Origin: Woeseiaceae bacterium
Lineage (GTDB): Bacteria > Pseudomonadota > Gammaproteobacteria > Steroidobacterales > Woeseiaceae
Direction of reading: 5' to 3'
Assembly: GCA_030065985.1 (NCBI GenBank)
Contig: JASJCM010000003.1
Span: 1 to 64,000, forward strand
Length of the DNA stretch: 64,000 bases
How positions within the stretch are numbered: the first letter of the stretch is position 1; each line of letters starts with the position of its first letter. The notes under the pieces were generated by a model. It was not told the origin of the DNA and ran no database searches. It saw only the letters and a program-made list of their open reading frames with translations. Below are positions 1-9,813 of the stretch, in pieces. The translations under genes were made by a program, and so were the position numbers.

Positions 1-1
1 C

Positions 2-325
2 CCACGTTCGACCGAGCCACTGTCCGAACGTCTCTGGCGGCGCTATGGCTCCAATGCATTCGAGATGCTCGAGACGGTGCGTGAGAATCCTCGCAATGCC
101 GATCGTCTGATGGACCACGCAGAATATCTGCGCTGTGAGATCGAACAGGCTAGTCGACGTGAAATGATCACGAAGCTCGACGACTTCATGCGGCGCCGCT
201 CGAAGATCAGCCTCGTCGTGCGACGGCGCGATTACGTAAACGACCCGGGCCTGAAAGAGTGTTGTGAAATCTTGTTCGGCGATGAGGCGGACGCCAAGTT
301 GCGAGAGTACCTGGACAGGGATTAG
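2..325 (+). CDS. glpD: Glycerol-3-phosphate dehydrogenase, C-terminal fragment (5' end outside window)
   Basis: Open frame from base 2: PRSTEPLSERLWRRYGSNAFEMLE...YLRCEIEQASRREMITKLDDFMRRRSKISLVV, resembles the aerobic GlpD C-terminal domain. Confidence 0.7.
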   Translation, partial: PRSTEPLSERLWRRYGSNAFEMLETVRENPRNADRLMDHAEYLRCEIEQASRREMITKLDDFMRRRSKISLVVRRRDYVNDPGLKECCEILFGDEADAKLREYLDRD

Positions 326-447
326 TACAGCGACTTGCTGAATGCGAGTCACGAGCGACTGCGAAACCTGGGCATTTGCGAACTCCCCCCGAGCAGAATC
401 GCCATCGTTGCGCAAGCCATATGCGATTCTATCGATCTGGTTTCAGT

Positions 448-891
448 CTAGTCGGGGCACGCCATCACGATGTGCTGCGATAACAACCATTTCTCCTCAA
501 TCTTGTCAGCAAAGTACCAGCCGCATTCGTACTCGGTGCTGCCGTCATGATTGAGATCACGCCACTTGATATCGAAGACCGAGGTCGTCGCATTCAGCAA
601 TTTGGTGTCCAGCTTCTCAACTTCGGTACCCAGCCAGCCCTCGCTGCGCCAGACTTCGAGAGAGTCCACAACAAATTCGTTGACGTTCAGTTTGTAGTGG
701 CCCTCATCTGAGCGATAAGTGATGACCTCTGTCAAATACTGCGCAAACTCGTCCGCACGATCCCAGGCGTTCTCGGCATACAAGGCGGCATAACCGTCTC
801 GGAATCACTTGTCGAGGTCCTCAGCCGTCTCGGTCGATGCCGGCATCGCGGTCAGTATGATCAGCAGTGCTGGCCCGATCAGGTTCTTCAT
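448..891 (-). pseudogene. Small secreted SnoaL-like protein interrupted by an in-frame TGA at 805-807
   Basis: ATG at 891-889 gives MKNLIGPALLIILTAMPASTETAEDLDK*FRDGYAALYAENAWDRADEF...; signal-peptide-like start in the same frame as the 111-aa ORF. Confidence 0.6.
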
Positions 892-947
892 CGTTGTTGT
901 CCTTATTGTGTTTCGCGTAGTCTCAAACGCGAGGTGAGGAGACGCTT

Positions 948-1541
948 TTGCCAATCGTTCGCATAGCCATACTGGCAGCCGGCCAGGCGAGCCGTTTCGG
1001 CGCTAACAAGCTGATGCAGCTCTGGCGCGGGCAACCGCTGCTCTCGTATGTGCTTGAAGCCGCATCGCGAACCTGTCCTGGGCAAGTGCTTGTGGTCACC
1101 GGTGCAGACGCTGAAACAATAGCCCCGGTTTGTGCGGAGTTTGGCGCGGATACTGTTCTTAATCCGAGCTTCGCGAGTGGGATTGGCACGAGTATCGCGA
1201 CGGCAGCCCGCGCCTGCAAAGGAGACGCCGATGGAATGCTGCTGCTGCTCGGCGACCAACCGCTGGTAACGGCCGCTCACCTCGGCGAACTCATCGACCT
1301 CTGGAATGGCGATCCCGAACGTATCTGCGCCAGCCGGTATGCCGGAACGCAAGGCCCGCCGGTTTTGTTTGGTGGTGCATATCTCGCTCGGCTGTCAGAA
1401 CTCAATGACGATAGCGGGGCAAAAGAAGTGGTCACAGGCAATGACCGGGTCATCGCGATTGATTTCGAGCCAGCCGCGATCGACATCGATGAACTGGACG
1501 ATCTATTGCAGCTCGACAAGTTCTCGTCCAATCCCAAATAA
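948..1541 (+). CDS. MobA/MocA-like nucleotidyltransferase (molybdenum cofactor cytidylyltransferase-like), TTG start
   Basis: ILAAGQASRFGANKLM and LLLLGDQPLV motifs; followed by XdhC-family gene. Confidence 0.8.
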   Translation: MPIVRIAILAAGQASRFGANKLMQLWRGQPLLSYVLEAASRTCPGQVLVVTGADAETIAPVCAEFGADTVLNPSFASGIGTSIATAARACKGDADGMLLLLGDQPLVTAAHLGELIDLWNGDPERICASRYAGTQGPPVLFGGAYLARLSELNDDSGAKEVVTGNDRVIAIDFEPAAIDIDELDDLLQLDKFSSNPK

Positions 1542-1548
1542 TAGAAAT

Positions 1549-2466
1549 ATGAGCCACTCGGTGACACCGATCGCGCCACTGCGCGCACTCCTTGCCAGGC
1601 CCGACGGTGCGATCCTCGCAATCGTGTCCCGGATCGAAGGTCCCTCGTATCGACCGTTGGGCGCGATGATGGCCATTGTCGACGAGTCGGATCTTGTGGG
1701 TTCGCTCTCGTCCGGCTGTATCGAGGCGGACATTGCGTTACAGGCTCGTGCGGCACGAGATAGCGGTAAGCCCATGTGCGTTCGGTATGGCAAAGATTCG
1801 CCGTACGTGGACATTCAACTCCCCTGCGGCGGCGGCCTCGAGATACTGTTGTGCCCACGCCCCAACCTCACCGTTCTGGGCGAGGTTGTGCGACGCAATG
1901 ACGCACGCCAGTCCTGTTCGTTGGTGATTAAAACCGAGGACGGCGCGATGCGGCTCGGCGATGCGCAGCTGACCACTCGCGATGACGACCACATCACGAT
2001 AAAAGTCGATCCGGAGATCTGCTTTCACGTATTTGGCAAAGGGCCTGAAGCAAGCACGTTTGCCGCGCTTGTCGAGGCGGCAGGATATCCGAATCTCCTG
2101 CTGTCGCCGGATAAGGAGACCCTGGATGCCGCCGCTTCATCGGGCTGCGCGACGCACCATTTGAAGATGCCGCACTACCCGACGGACGTCTCCATTGATC
2201 CATGGACGGCCGTTACGCTGTTCTTCCACGATCATGATTGGGAACCGCCTATCCTCGCTTCAGCTCTGCAGGCGGACGCTCTGTATGTCGGCGCCCAGGG
2301 CAGCCGTGCATCGGCAGAAGGGCGGTTGTCTGCCCTGAGAGAATTGGGGGTCGGTGAAGTATCGCTGGAGCGCCTGCGGGGGCCGATTGGACTGATTCCC
2401 TCCGCGCGTGACCCGAGAACGCTGGCGGTTTCGGTATTGGCCGAAGTCTTGGCGGAGGCTATGTAA
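1549..2466 (+). CDS. XdhC/CoxI-family protein
   Basis: MSHSVTPIAPLRALLARPDGAILAIVSRIEGPSYRPLGAMM...GSLSSGCIEADI...PCGGGLEILL; start re-assigned to ATG 1549 within ORF 1306-2466. Confidence 0.85.
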   Translation: MSHSVTPIAPLRALLARPDGAILAIVSRIEGPSYRPLGAMMAIVDESDLVGSLSSGCIEADIALQARAARDSGKPMCVRYGKDSPYVDIQLPCGGGLEILLCPRPNLTVLGEVVRRNDARQSCSLVIKTEDGAMRLGDAQLTTRDDDHITIKVDPEICFHVFGKGPEASTFAALVEAAGYPNLLLSPDKETLDAAASSGCATHHLKMPHYPTDVSIDPWTAVTLFFHDHDWEPPILASALQADALYVGAQGSRASAEGRLSALRELGVGEVSLERLRGPIGLIPSARDPRTLAVSVLAEVLAEAM

Positions 2467-2601
2467 GCCAGATCGCAAGAGTGGAATTGACGGCGGCCGT
2501 CCTGGCCGCCGCCCTGCGGGCGCACTTTGTGCGTCCAAAATCGCTCCCGGCGATTTTGTGAACCGCTTTCGGTGGTTTGATTTCACCCGAACCCCAAACG
2601 C

Positions 2602-2629
2602 AAAAGCGCCCCACAAGGGGGCGCTTTTT
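2602..2629 (-). terminator. Rho-independent terminator (apparently bidirectional)
   Basis: AAAAGCGCCCC-ACAAG-GGGGCGCTTTTT immediately 3' of tRNA-Met and 3' of xdhC. Confidence 0.8.
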
Positions 2630-2633
2630 CGTT

Positions 2634-2710
2634 TGGTGGTGATGGGTGGAATTGAACCACCGACCTGCGGGTTATGAGTCCGCCGCTCTGACCATCTGAG
2701 CTACATCACC
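2634..2710 (-). tRNA. tRNA-Met (anticodon CAT), CCA encoded
   Basis: Reverse complement GGTGATGTAGCTCAGATGGTCAGAGCGGCGGACTCATAACCCGCAGGTCGGTGGTTCAATTCCACCCATCACCACCA; cloverleaf arms pair. Confidence 0.9.
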
Positions 2711-2821
2711 TTGTGTCTATTCGGGGCCTACGGGCCCGCGAGGGCCGCAGATTGTCCTGCCCGGACCCGCGACTGTCAAGATATTGTACGCCGCCCTGCG
2801 CGATTCCGGTACAGTCCCGCC

Positions 2822-3442
2822 ATGAGCTTCGTGTACACCCTCGAAATGCTGGGAACCGCTGCCTTTGCCGTGTCCGGGGCATTGGCCGCATCGCGCAAGC
2901 GCATGGACATCTTCGGCTTCTGCGTCCTGGCCCTGATGCCGGCCGTCGGGGGTGGCACGATCCGCGACATCATCATCGACCGGGTCCCTGTCTTCTGGGT
3001 GGCCGACAACCGTTATATTGCGGTCGCGATCATCGCGGCACTGGTGGTCTTCTTCGCCCCACATCGCCGCCCCGGTATCCGGCGCGAGATCCTGGTCTGG
3101 ACCGACGCTCTCGGGCTTGCATTGTTCGCAGCACTGGGTACCGAGATTTGCCTGCAATTCGACACGGGGCCACTGGTTGCCGTGATGCTTGGTGTGACGA
3201 CCGCGGTCACCGGCGGCATGATCCGCGACATCATCTGCAACGAGATTCCGTTAATCCTGTCACGGGAGATCTACGCGACCGCCGCTTTCGCGGCGAGTCT
3301 CGCATTCGTCGCAGCCGACAAGCTGGCGCTCAGTGACAATACGTCCCTGGCCATTGCCGTCGTTACCGGCCTGCTGATACGAGGCCTCGCGATTGTCTTC
3401 AACTGGTCGCTACCCTCGTTCGGCGCGAACCGGGACAAGTAA
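2822..3442 (+). CDS. Trimeric intracellular cation channel (UPF0126/TRIC) family membrane protein
   Basis: GTAAFAVSGALAASRKRMDIFGF...GGGTIRDIIIDR...GGMIRDIICNEIPLIL duplicated motif. Confidence 0.88.
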   Translation: MSFVYTLEMLGTAAFAVSGALAASRKRMDIFGFCVLALMPAVGGGTIRDIIIDRVPVFWVADNRYIAVAIIAALVVFFAPHRRPGIRREILVWTDALGLALFAALGTEICLQFDTGPLVAVMLGVTTAVTGGMIRDIICNEIPLILSREIYATAAFAASLAFVAADKLALSDNTSLAIAVVTGLLIRGLAIVFNWSLPSFGANRDK

Positions 3443-3548
3443 TCCTTTGCGGTTTCCACCGACCGGCCCCACCGTAAGATTTTGTTAACAATATATAGCA
3501 ATTGCATTTCTATTCGTTATACAATGTATATACGTTTGGGCAAAACGA

Positions 3549-3842
3549 ATGAGGAATGTCGCCATGCTTCGACAACTACTCAGACTCTTCGCCGTGACGG
3601 TCGCTTTTGCGGTGGGCGCGGCAACAACTGAAATCCTGCTGGAACTCGAGGCGGTCCGAGTCTTCCTCGGCCTTGCAACGGATGCACCGGTTTCGCTGCC
3701 AGGCCTCGCAGAGTACTTCGGCATTGCCATGCTCGCCGGGCTCATCGTGGACAGTCTGCGTTTCGCAGCCGCTCATTGGTGGCAACGGAATCGGCAGCTG
3801 GAACACGACCTCGAGGATATCTTTACGAACAACCTCGCCTGA
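3549..3842 (+). CDS. Small hypothetical membrane protein
   Basis: 97-aa ORF with two hydrophobic segments; AT-rich upstream region. Confidence 0.55.
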   Translation: MRNVAMLRQLLRLFAVTVAFAVGAATTEILLELEAVRVFLGLATDAPVSLPGLAEYFGIAMLAGLIVDSLRFAAAHWWQRNRQLEHDLEDIFTNNLA

Positions 3843-3857
3843 CGCCTGTGATTCGGA

Positions 3858-4949
3858 TCAGACGTTGAAGCGGAAGTGCATGACGTCGCCCTCCTGGACG
3901 ACATAATCCTTGCCTTCCAGGCGCAGCTTGCCCGCTTCTTTCGCGCCATGCTCGCCGCCGAGCTCAACGAACTCGGCATAGCTGATCGTCTCGGCGCGGA
4001 TGAAGCCCTTCTCGAAGTCGGTGTGAATCTCACCCGCCGCCTGCGGCGCGGTTGCGCCGACTTTCGTCGTCCACGCGCGCACTTCCTTGGGCCCTGCCGT
4101 AAAGAAGGTCTGCAGGCCCAGCAGGTTATAACCGTGACGAATGACGCGGTTCAGACCCGGTTCCTTGGCGCCGAAATCAGCGAGAAACTCGGCCTTGTCT
4201 TCCTCGTCAAGAACGGCGATCTCTGCCTCGATCGCGGCACAGATCGCCACGACTTCAGAGCGCTCATTCGCAGCGTACTCTTCGACCGCTCCCAGGTGAG
4301 GATTGTCGACAAAGCCGTCCTCATCCACATTGGCGACGTACATGACAGGCTTCGCCGTGATCAGGTGGACGCTGCGCAGGATGTCCTTCTGTAAGTCAGT
4401 CAGATCCATCGACCGTACCGGGAGACCCTCATCGAGGTGTGCCTTGATGCCGGCGAGCGCATCGCGGTGGGCAATATCTTCCTTCTTGCCGGTCTTGGCA
4501 TTTCGCGTCGCCTTGTCGAGCTGGCGCTCGACGGACTCGAGATCGGCAAGCGCGAGTTCGGTATTGATGGTCTCGATATCGTCGATCGGGTTGATCGAGC
4601 CGGATACATGGGTGACGTCGTCATTTTCGAAACAGCGTACGACGTGAGCAATGGCATTGGTCTCGCGGATGTTGGCCAGGAACTGGTTACCTAGACCCTC
4701 GCCCTTCGATGCGCCGGCGACCAGGCCCGCAATATCCACGAATTCCATCGTCGTCGGAATGACCTTGGCCGGCTTGACGATCGCCGCGATCTCATCGAGA
4801 CGGGGATCCGGGACCGGCACGACACCGACGTTCGGTTCGATCGTGCAGAACGGGTAATTCTCCGCCGCGATCTCGGCCGCGGTGAGCGCATTGAACAGGG
4901 TCGATTTGCCAACGTTGGGCAGGCCGACGATGCCGCAGGTAATAGCCAT
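3858..4949 (-). CDS. ychF: Redox-regulated ATPase/GTPase YchF
   Basis: [23 protein letters not shown]..., C-terminal TGS-like domain ending [10 protein letters not shown]. Confidence 0.97.
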   Translation of the reverse strand: MAITCGIVGLPNVGKSTLFNALTAAEIAAENYPFCTIEPNVGVVPVPDPRLDEIAAIVKPAKVIPTTMEFVDIAGLVAGASKGEGLGNQFLANIRETNAIAHVVRCFENDDVTHVSGSINPIDDIETINTELALADLESVERQLDKATRNAKTGKKEDIAHRDALAGIKAHLDEGLPVRSMDLTDLQKDILRSVHLITAKPVMYVANVDEDGFVDNPHLGAVEEYAANERSEVVAICAAIEAEIAVLDEEDKAEFLADFGAKEPGLNRVIRHGYNLLGLQTFFTAGPKEVRAWTTKVGATAPQAAGEIHTDFEKGFIRAETISYAEFVELGGEHGAKEAGKLRLEGKDYVVQEGDVMHFRFNV

Positions 4950-4952
4950 GGT

Positions 4953-5534
4953 TTAGGTGTCTTTCGTGTGCAGTTTCTTCATTGCCGCGCTGACGTTGCC
5001 GTCAACGACCTCTGGCATAACGTCGATCGCGTCGTCGATGTTTTGCTCAACGGCAGACTCGACGTCTGACGAGCCGCGCTTCAGTACGTAGTTGGTCACC
5101 TTGTGCTTCTCACCCGGGTGACCCACGCCCAACCGCAGCCGCAGGAACTCATTGCCACAGTGCTTGATGATGTCTCGCAGCCCGTTGTGGCCGCCGTGAC
5201 CACCACCTTCCTTGAGCCGCACCGTGCCGGGGGGCAGGTCGATTTCGTCATGGGCGACAAGCAGCTGGTTGGCACGCAGGCGATAGTAGTCAAGTATGCC
5301 GCGAATGGGCTGGCCGCTGCAGTTCATATAGCTCTGCGGCTTGACCAGCCAGACGTCTTCGCCGTGCAGATTGATGCGGCAGTAGTCCGCATCGAACTTC
5401 TTCTCGTAGCGAAAGCTGCCGCCATACTTGCGCGCAAGCTCGTCGACGAACCAGAACCCCGCATTGTGCAGGGTGCGCTCGTACTTCTCCTCGGGATTCC
5501 CGAGACCGGCGATGATGCGTATGGGCTTGGTCAT
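4953..5534 (-). CDS. pth: Peptidyl-tRNA hydrolase
   Basis: IIAGLGNPEEKYERTLHNAGFWFVDELA...LVKPQSYMNCSG...HDEIDLPPG. Confidence 0.97.
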   Translation of the reverse strand: MTKPIRIIAGLGNPEEKYERTLHNAGFWFVDELARKYGGSFRYEKKFDADYCRINLHGEDVWLVKPQSYMNCSGQPIRGILDYYRLRANQLLVAHDEIDLPPGTVRLKEGGGHGGHNGLRDIIKHCGNEFLRLRLGVGHPGEKHKVTNYVLKRGSSDVESAVEQNIDDAIDVMPEVVDGNVSAAMKKLHTKDT

Positions 5535-5552
5535 GGCGTCGCAATCTTAAAC

Positions 5553-5579
5553 AAAAAGACCGCCGTGCGGCGGTCTTTT
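5553..5579 (-). terminator. Rho-independent terminator-like hairpin between rplY and pth
   Basis: AAAAGACCGCC-GTGC-GGCGGTCTTTT. Confidence 0.75.
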
Positions 5580-5599
5580 CGCAAAGCCGTGGATCGAGA

Positions 5600-6298
5600 T
5601 TACTCGCTCTCTGATTCTTCGCCCTCGCCTTCGGCGGGTGCTGCGTCTTCCGGAGCCTCTTCGCCCTCGACAGGTACTGCACCTGGCTCGAGCTCTTCCT
5701 CTTCCTCGATGACAACTTCCTTGATGACCTGGATCGTCACGACCGGACGGTCGGCTTCCTCGCCCTGGGCCAGTGCCGGGATCGACACGCCCTCTGGCAG
5801 CTTGATATCCGACATCTTCAGCATTGCGTCGAGTTCCAGCTCGGATACATCGATATCGAGGTACTCGGGCAGGTCCTTCGGCAGGCAGACGATCTCAAGT
5901 TCGTTGATAAGGTGCATGACCTTACCGCCGCCGAGCTTCACGCCCGGGGCGACGTCTTCGCCCAGGAAGTGGATCGGCACGAGCATCTTGATTTCCTGGT
6001 CCTCGACGATGCGCTGGAAGTCCATGTGCATGATCAGCGCCTTCGACGGGTGACGCTGTACATCCTTGAGGATCGCAGCCTGGCTCTTCTCACCGACCTT
6101 GATGTTCAGGACGGACGAGTAGAACGACTCGTTCGCAAGCTGCTGAATGACCCGGTTGTGGTCAAACGTGAGCGCGCGCGGCGGGCGGCCGGCGCCATAG
6201 ATGATTGCGGGTACCAAACCCTGGTGACGCAGGCGGCGGCTCGCACCTTTCCCCTGGTCTTCTCGGATTTCCGCAATCAGATCGAAATCGTCACTCAT
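5600..6298 (-). CDS. rplY: 50S ribosomal protein L25/general stress protein Ctc
   Basis: AEIREDQGKGASRRLRHQGLVPAIIYG; acidic C-terminal extension. Confidence 0.93.
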   Translation of the reverse strand: MSDDFDLIAEIREDQGKGASRRLRHQGLVPAIIYGAGRPPRALTFDHNRVIQQLANESFYSSVLNIKVGEKSQAAILKDVQRHPSKALIMHMDFQRIVEDQEIKMLVPIHFLGEDVAPGVKLGGGKVMHLINELEIVCLPKDLPEYLDIDVSELELDAMLKMSDIKLPEGVSIPALAQGEEADRPVVTIQVIKEVVIEEEEELEPGAVPVEGEEAPEDAAPAEGEGEESESE

Positions 6299-6438
6299 GA
6301 CTATTCTCCATATCTGATTGAATTTGCTAAGTTTTTCTTAGCGAAAGAACTTACGCGAGTCGCGACCAACCCGCGCAAGGGCGCGCATAGTAACCGAAGG
6401 CGACAGTGAATACCACCACGAAAAACGCCCTGCGGCGA

Positions 6439-7392
6439 CTAGTCTACGTACAGGCTCGAGACCGATTCCTCGTTGGAGATCCGGCGCATGGTCTCGGCGA
6501 GCATTTCGGCCACCGACAGCTGGCGGATTTTGTCACAGGCCTGGGCAGCTTCGTTGAGCGGAATCGTGTCCGTGACGACGATCTCGTCAAGCGCGGATTC
6601 GGAGATTCTGGAAACAGCAGGACCCGACAGAACCGGGTGGGTAATGTAGGCGGCCACGCTGACCGCGCCGTGCTCCTTGAGGGCAGTTGCCGCATGGCAG
6701 AGCGTGCCCGCGGTATCGACCATGTCGTCGATCATGACGCAGTTCTTGCCCTCCACCTCGCCGATGATGTTCATCACCTCGGATTGATTGGCGCGGGCGC
6801 GACGCTTGTCGATGATGGCGAGATCGGCGTCACCAAGGCGCTTCGCAAGGGCGCGAGCACGAACCACGCCGCCTACGTCCGGTGAGACCACCACCATATC
6901 CGGATATTTCTGCTTCCAGACGTCCGCCAGCAGGATCGGTGACGCGTAAACGTTATCGATATTGATATCGAAGAAGCCCTGGATCTGGTCAGCGTGCAGG
7001 TCAACCGTCAGGACGCGATCAATGCCGGCCGTGGCGATCAGCTTGGCCACGAGCTTGGCCGTAATCGGCACGCGCGACGAGCGCGGGCGACGATCCTGGC
7101 GGGCGAAGCCGAAATACGGGATGACGGCCGTAATACGTGCGGCGGAAGCGCGCCTTGCAGCGTCGGCCATCACGAGCAGTTCCATCAGGTTTTCAGATGC
7201 GGGCGGGCTCGTCGATTGCACGATGAATGTTTCGCGGCCGCGGATGTTCTCGAGAATCTCAACGTTGATCTCGCCGTCCGAGAATCGGCCGACATGGGCG
7301 CGGGCGAGAGGCAGTCTAAGGTAGCGTGCGATGTCCTGGGCGAGTTGCGGGTGTGCATTCCCCGAGAAGACCGCCATTGTTGCCAGATCCAC
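6439..7392 (-). CDS. prs: Ribose-phosphate pyrophosphokinase
   Basis: [17 protein letters not shown]...[10 protein letters not shown]...[12 protein letters not shown]...[10 protein letters not shown]. Confidence 0.96.
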   Translation of the reverse strand: MDLATMAVFSGNAHPQLAQDIARYLRLPLARAHVGRFSDGEINVEILENIRGRETFIVQSTSPPASENLMELLVMADAARRASAARITAVIPYFGFARQDRRPRSSRVPITAKLVAKLIATAGIDRVLTVDLHADQIQGFFDINIDNVYASPILLADVWKQKYPDMVVVSPDVGGVVRARALAKRLGDADLAIIDKRRARANQSEVMNIIGEVEGKNCVMIDDMVDTAGTLCHAATALKEHGAVSVAAYITHPVLSGPAVSRISESALDEIVVTDTIPLNEAAQACDKIRQLSVAEMLAETMRRISNEESVSSLYVD

Positions 7393-7415
7393 GTTAGCCC
7401 CCTGCTAGTTCTGGA

Positions 7416-7490
7416 TGGCTGGGGCGGCAGGATTCGAACCTGCGATACACGGGATCAAAACCCGATGCCTTACCACTTGGCTACGCCCCA
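7416..7490 (-). tRNA. tRNA-Gln (anticodon TTG), CCA encoded
   Basis: Reverse complement TGGGGCGTAGCCAAGTGGTAAGGCATCGGGTTTTGATCCCGTGTATCGCAGGTTCGAATCCTGCCGCCCCAGCCA. Confidence 0.92.
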
Positions 7491-7538
7491 AAAACCGATT
7501 ACGCGTGCGGCGAATTGTGCGGGGCGGTCCGGTGACTG

Positions 7539-8144
7539 TCAACGATCGAAAAACAGCCAGCGGTCGATCACCATGCGCACGCGCGTATCGGGATTGGTCG
7601 CAGACAAAATGCGCGGCATCTGCTGCCCTCCGCCGTCGCGGTAGCGCGAAATCTGGACCAGCCAGCCGCGCTGTTCGAGCCGCACGAGCCGGCCATCATC
7701 GTCGACTTCCGTAACGGCTGGCTCAGAGGGATCGGGGATGCCTAACGCCCAGTAGCGCAGGCTGGCAACGGGAATGGTCCAGCCATAGCGGTAGCGAAGC
7801 TCGAGCTCCGCGTTCTGTAGCACGGTCTCGACGCCGTCCTTATCCGTCAGCACGACGGTCCGACCATCACCCTCGATGCGCACGGTTCCCACGCCCAGTG
7901 GCCCGCCGACAGTTGCGTCAAACGCATCGCCATTCTGTGACCAGTTGAACTTGCCGTTGAAGCCCTCTTCACCGGCCTTGACGGCAATACGGCCGCGGAA
8001 CTGCCAGTCCTTGAGGTCGCCGAGTACCGCGGTACGCGTATCCCAGGAGTCAATGGCAGGTAGCGGCACATTCTCGGGAACGGTCGCGCAGCCTGCGAGC
8101 AGCAGCGCGGCCGACAGAAGTGCGAGACCAGTTCTAGGGCTCAT
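7539..8144 (-). CDS. lolB: Outer membrane lipoprotein LolB
   Basis: Lipobox LLLAGCAT; DWQFRGRIAVKAGEEGFNGKFNWSQ; next to hemA/prs. Confidence 0.85.
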   Translation of the reverse strand: MSPRTGLALLSAALLLAGCATVPENVPLPAIDSWDTRTAVLGDLKDWQFRGRIAVKAGEEGFNGKFNWSQNGDAFDATVGGPLGVGTVRIEGDGRTVVLTDKDGVETVLQNAELELRYRYGWTIPVASLRYWALGIPDPSEPAVTEVDDDGRLVRLEQRGWLVQISRYRDGGGQQMPRILSATNPDTRVRMVIDRWLFFDR

Positions 8145-9813
8145 CAGGGAACAGCCGTTTCCTGACGTCCTCCAGGAGGTGACTGTCCGGCGTCAGCGCT
8201 TCGGCCGCCTCCAGGAATTCGAGCGCCTCATCGCGTCGGTCGAGCGCATCAAGTGTTTCGACAATATGGGCCGCCACTTCGTGGTCCTGCATGCCTTCGT
8301 AAGCGCGCTCGAGTTGCACGAGGGCTTCGTCGTGGTGGCCGAGCTTGAACAGCACCCAGCCGAGGCTGTCGATAATGGCCGGACTCTCTGGATCGTAGCG
8401 CAGCGCCTTGCGAATGAATTTCTCGGCCTCAACATAGCGATCCGTGCGATCTGCCAGCGTATAGCCATAGGCATTCAGGGACAGGGCGCTCTTGGGGAAG
8501 CGTCGCGCCGCTTCGGCGTAGGCGGCCACCGCATCATCAATGCGGTCCATGTTCAGCAGCAGCTCCGCGCGACTCAGGGCCGCACGCTCGCTGTCAGGGC
8601 GATCGCGCAATGCCTTGTCATAGATCTTCAGCGCTTCGTCGTGTTCCTCAGCGATCGAGAGTAATTGTGCCTTGGCGAGCTGCACGTCGAACCAGTCAGA
8701 CGGCGACTCGTATTTGAACTGGTCGAGCTGCGCCAGCGCGCCATTCAGATCGTCATTCTCGTAGAAACGAAGTCCGGCTGCGCGGCGCTGCGACGTCATG
8801 GCATTCGAACCGCTCGTGACTTCGCTATAAAAACGAATTGCCCGATCCTTTTCGTCGCGGTAATCGGCAATGCGCCCGAGATAGTAGAGCGCATCCATGC
8901 GGTACTGGCCGGAAGCGAGCAGATCCTGGAAATCATCCCAGGCCGCGTCGAGGTTGCCCTGGTGGAAGCTGATGATCCCGGCCATGCGCAGTGCATCGAG
9001 ACGACCCGACTGCTCGAGCAGCACCTGGTTGACCTGGCTCAGCGCGTCGTCCTGACGATTCACCATCATGTAGAGGACGGCGAGTTCCATGCGTGCATCC
9101 GGGTCCGGGTCGGGGTCGTCGCCAATAATGCGTGCGACATAGTCGATAGCTTTGTCGTGCTCGCCCTGGGCGAGCAGCACACGCGCATACAGAAGCTTGG
9201 CCCGGAGAATATCCGGGTCGAGTTCGATGGATTTCTGCACACGCTCGAGCGCGTGGTCGGTATCGCCTGCTCGAAGCGCGACCGTCGCGACTGCGTACTG
9301 CGCCACCGCTGAATCAGCATACGGGCGCGCCAGCGAGCGCATCAGCTTGTCGGCTTTTTCCGGATCGCCATCCGACAAATAGCTGACGAGCATCAACAGC
9401 TTTTCACCCGCCGGCTCGTTGCTCTTTTCGAGCAGGTGGCTGAAGTGGCGGCGAGCCGTCTTTACGTCGCCGAGGCGGAAACTGATCTGTGCCAGGAGCG
9501 CCCTTGACTCGTCACTCTTGTTATCCAGTTTGTACCAGCGCTTCGCGGCAACCAGCGCTTCGCGGTAAAAACCGTAGGTCATGCCAACCAGTGCCGCCTG
9601 ACGCGCGAGATCGGCATCGTCGCTGAGCTCGGCGGCCTTGCGATACTCCTGCACGGCCATCAGGTATTCCTCGCGTTGCAGGGCCATCTCGGCCTGCAGC
9701 ACGTACGCGCTGGCATCGGACGATGCGTCGTCGTCCGCGGAGGCGGTCTGGGGTGCGATGGCAGTCAGTAAAAGCAGCAGCGACGCCGCGAGCCATCCGG
9801 GGTATTGGTGCAT
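8134..9813 (-). CDS. Tetratricopeptide-repeat protein
   Basis: Multiple TPR-like repeats; preferred start ATG 9813 (MHQYPGWLAASLLLLLTAIAPQTASA signal peptide). Confidence 0.85.
   Translation of the reverse strand: MHQYPGWLAASLLLLLTAIAPQTASADDDASSDASAYVLQAEMALQREEYLMAVQEYRKAAELSDDADLARQAALVGMTYGFYREALVAAKRWYKLDNKSDESRALLAQISFRLGDVKTARRHFSHLLEKSNEPAGEKLLMLVSYLSDGDPEKADKLMRSLARPYADSAVAQYAVATVALRAGDTDHALERVQKSIELDPDILRAKLLYARVLLAQGEHDKAIDYVARIIGDDPDPDPDARMELAVLYMMVNRQDDALSQVNQVLLEQSGRLDALRMAGIISFHQGNLDAAWDDFQDLLASGQYRMDALYYLGRIADYRDEKDRAIRFYSEVTSGSNAMTSQRRAAGLRFYENDDLNGALAQLDQFKYESPSDWFDVQLAKAQLLSIAEEHDEALKIYDKALRDRPDSERAALSRAELLLNMDRIDDAVAAYAEAARRFPKSALSLNAYGYTLADRTDRYVEAEKFIRKALRYDPESPAIIDSLGWVLFKLGHHDEALVQLERAYEGMQDHEVAAHIVETLDALDRRDEALEFLEAAEALTPDSHLLEDVRKRLFPDEP

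Noticed and set aside
805-807. TGA as selenocysteine codon
   Set aside because: No selenoprotein family recognised, no SECIS-like element identified by eye, and the position just after a signal peptide is not typical; nonsense mutation is simpler.
2408-2677. ORF ending ...VVMGGIEPPTCGL
   Set aside because: Typical spurious translation across a tRNA gene (antisense of tRNA-Met).
7415-7714. ORF beginning MAGAAGFEPAIHGIKTRCLTT
   Set aside because: Spurious translation across antisense tRNA-Gln and antisense lolB.
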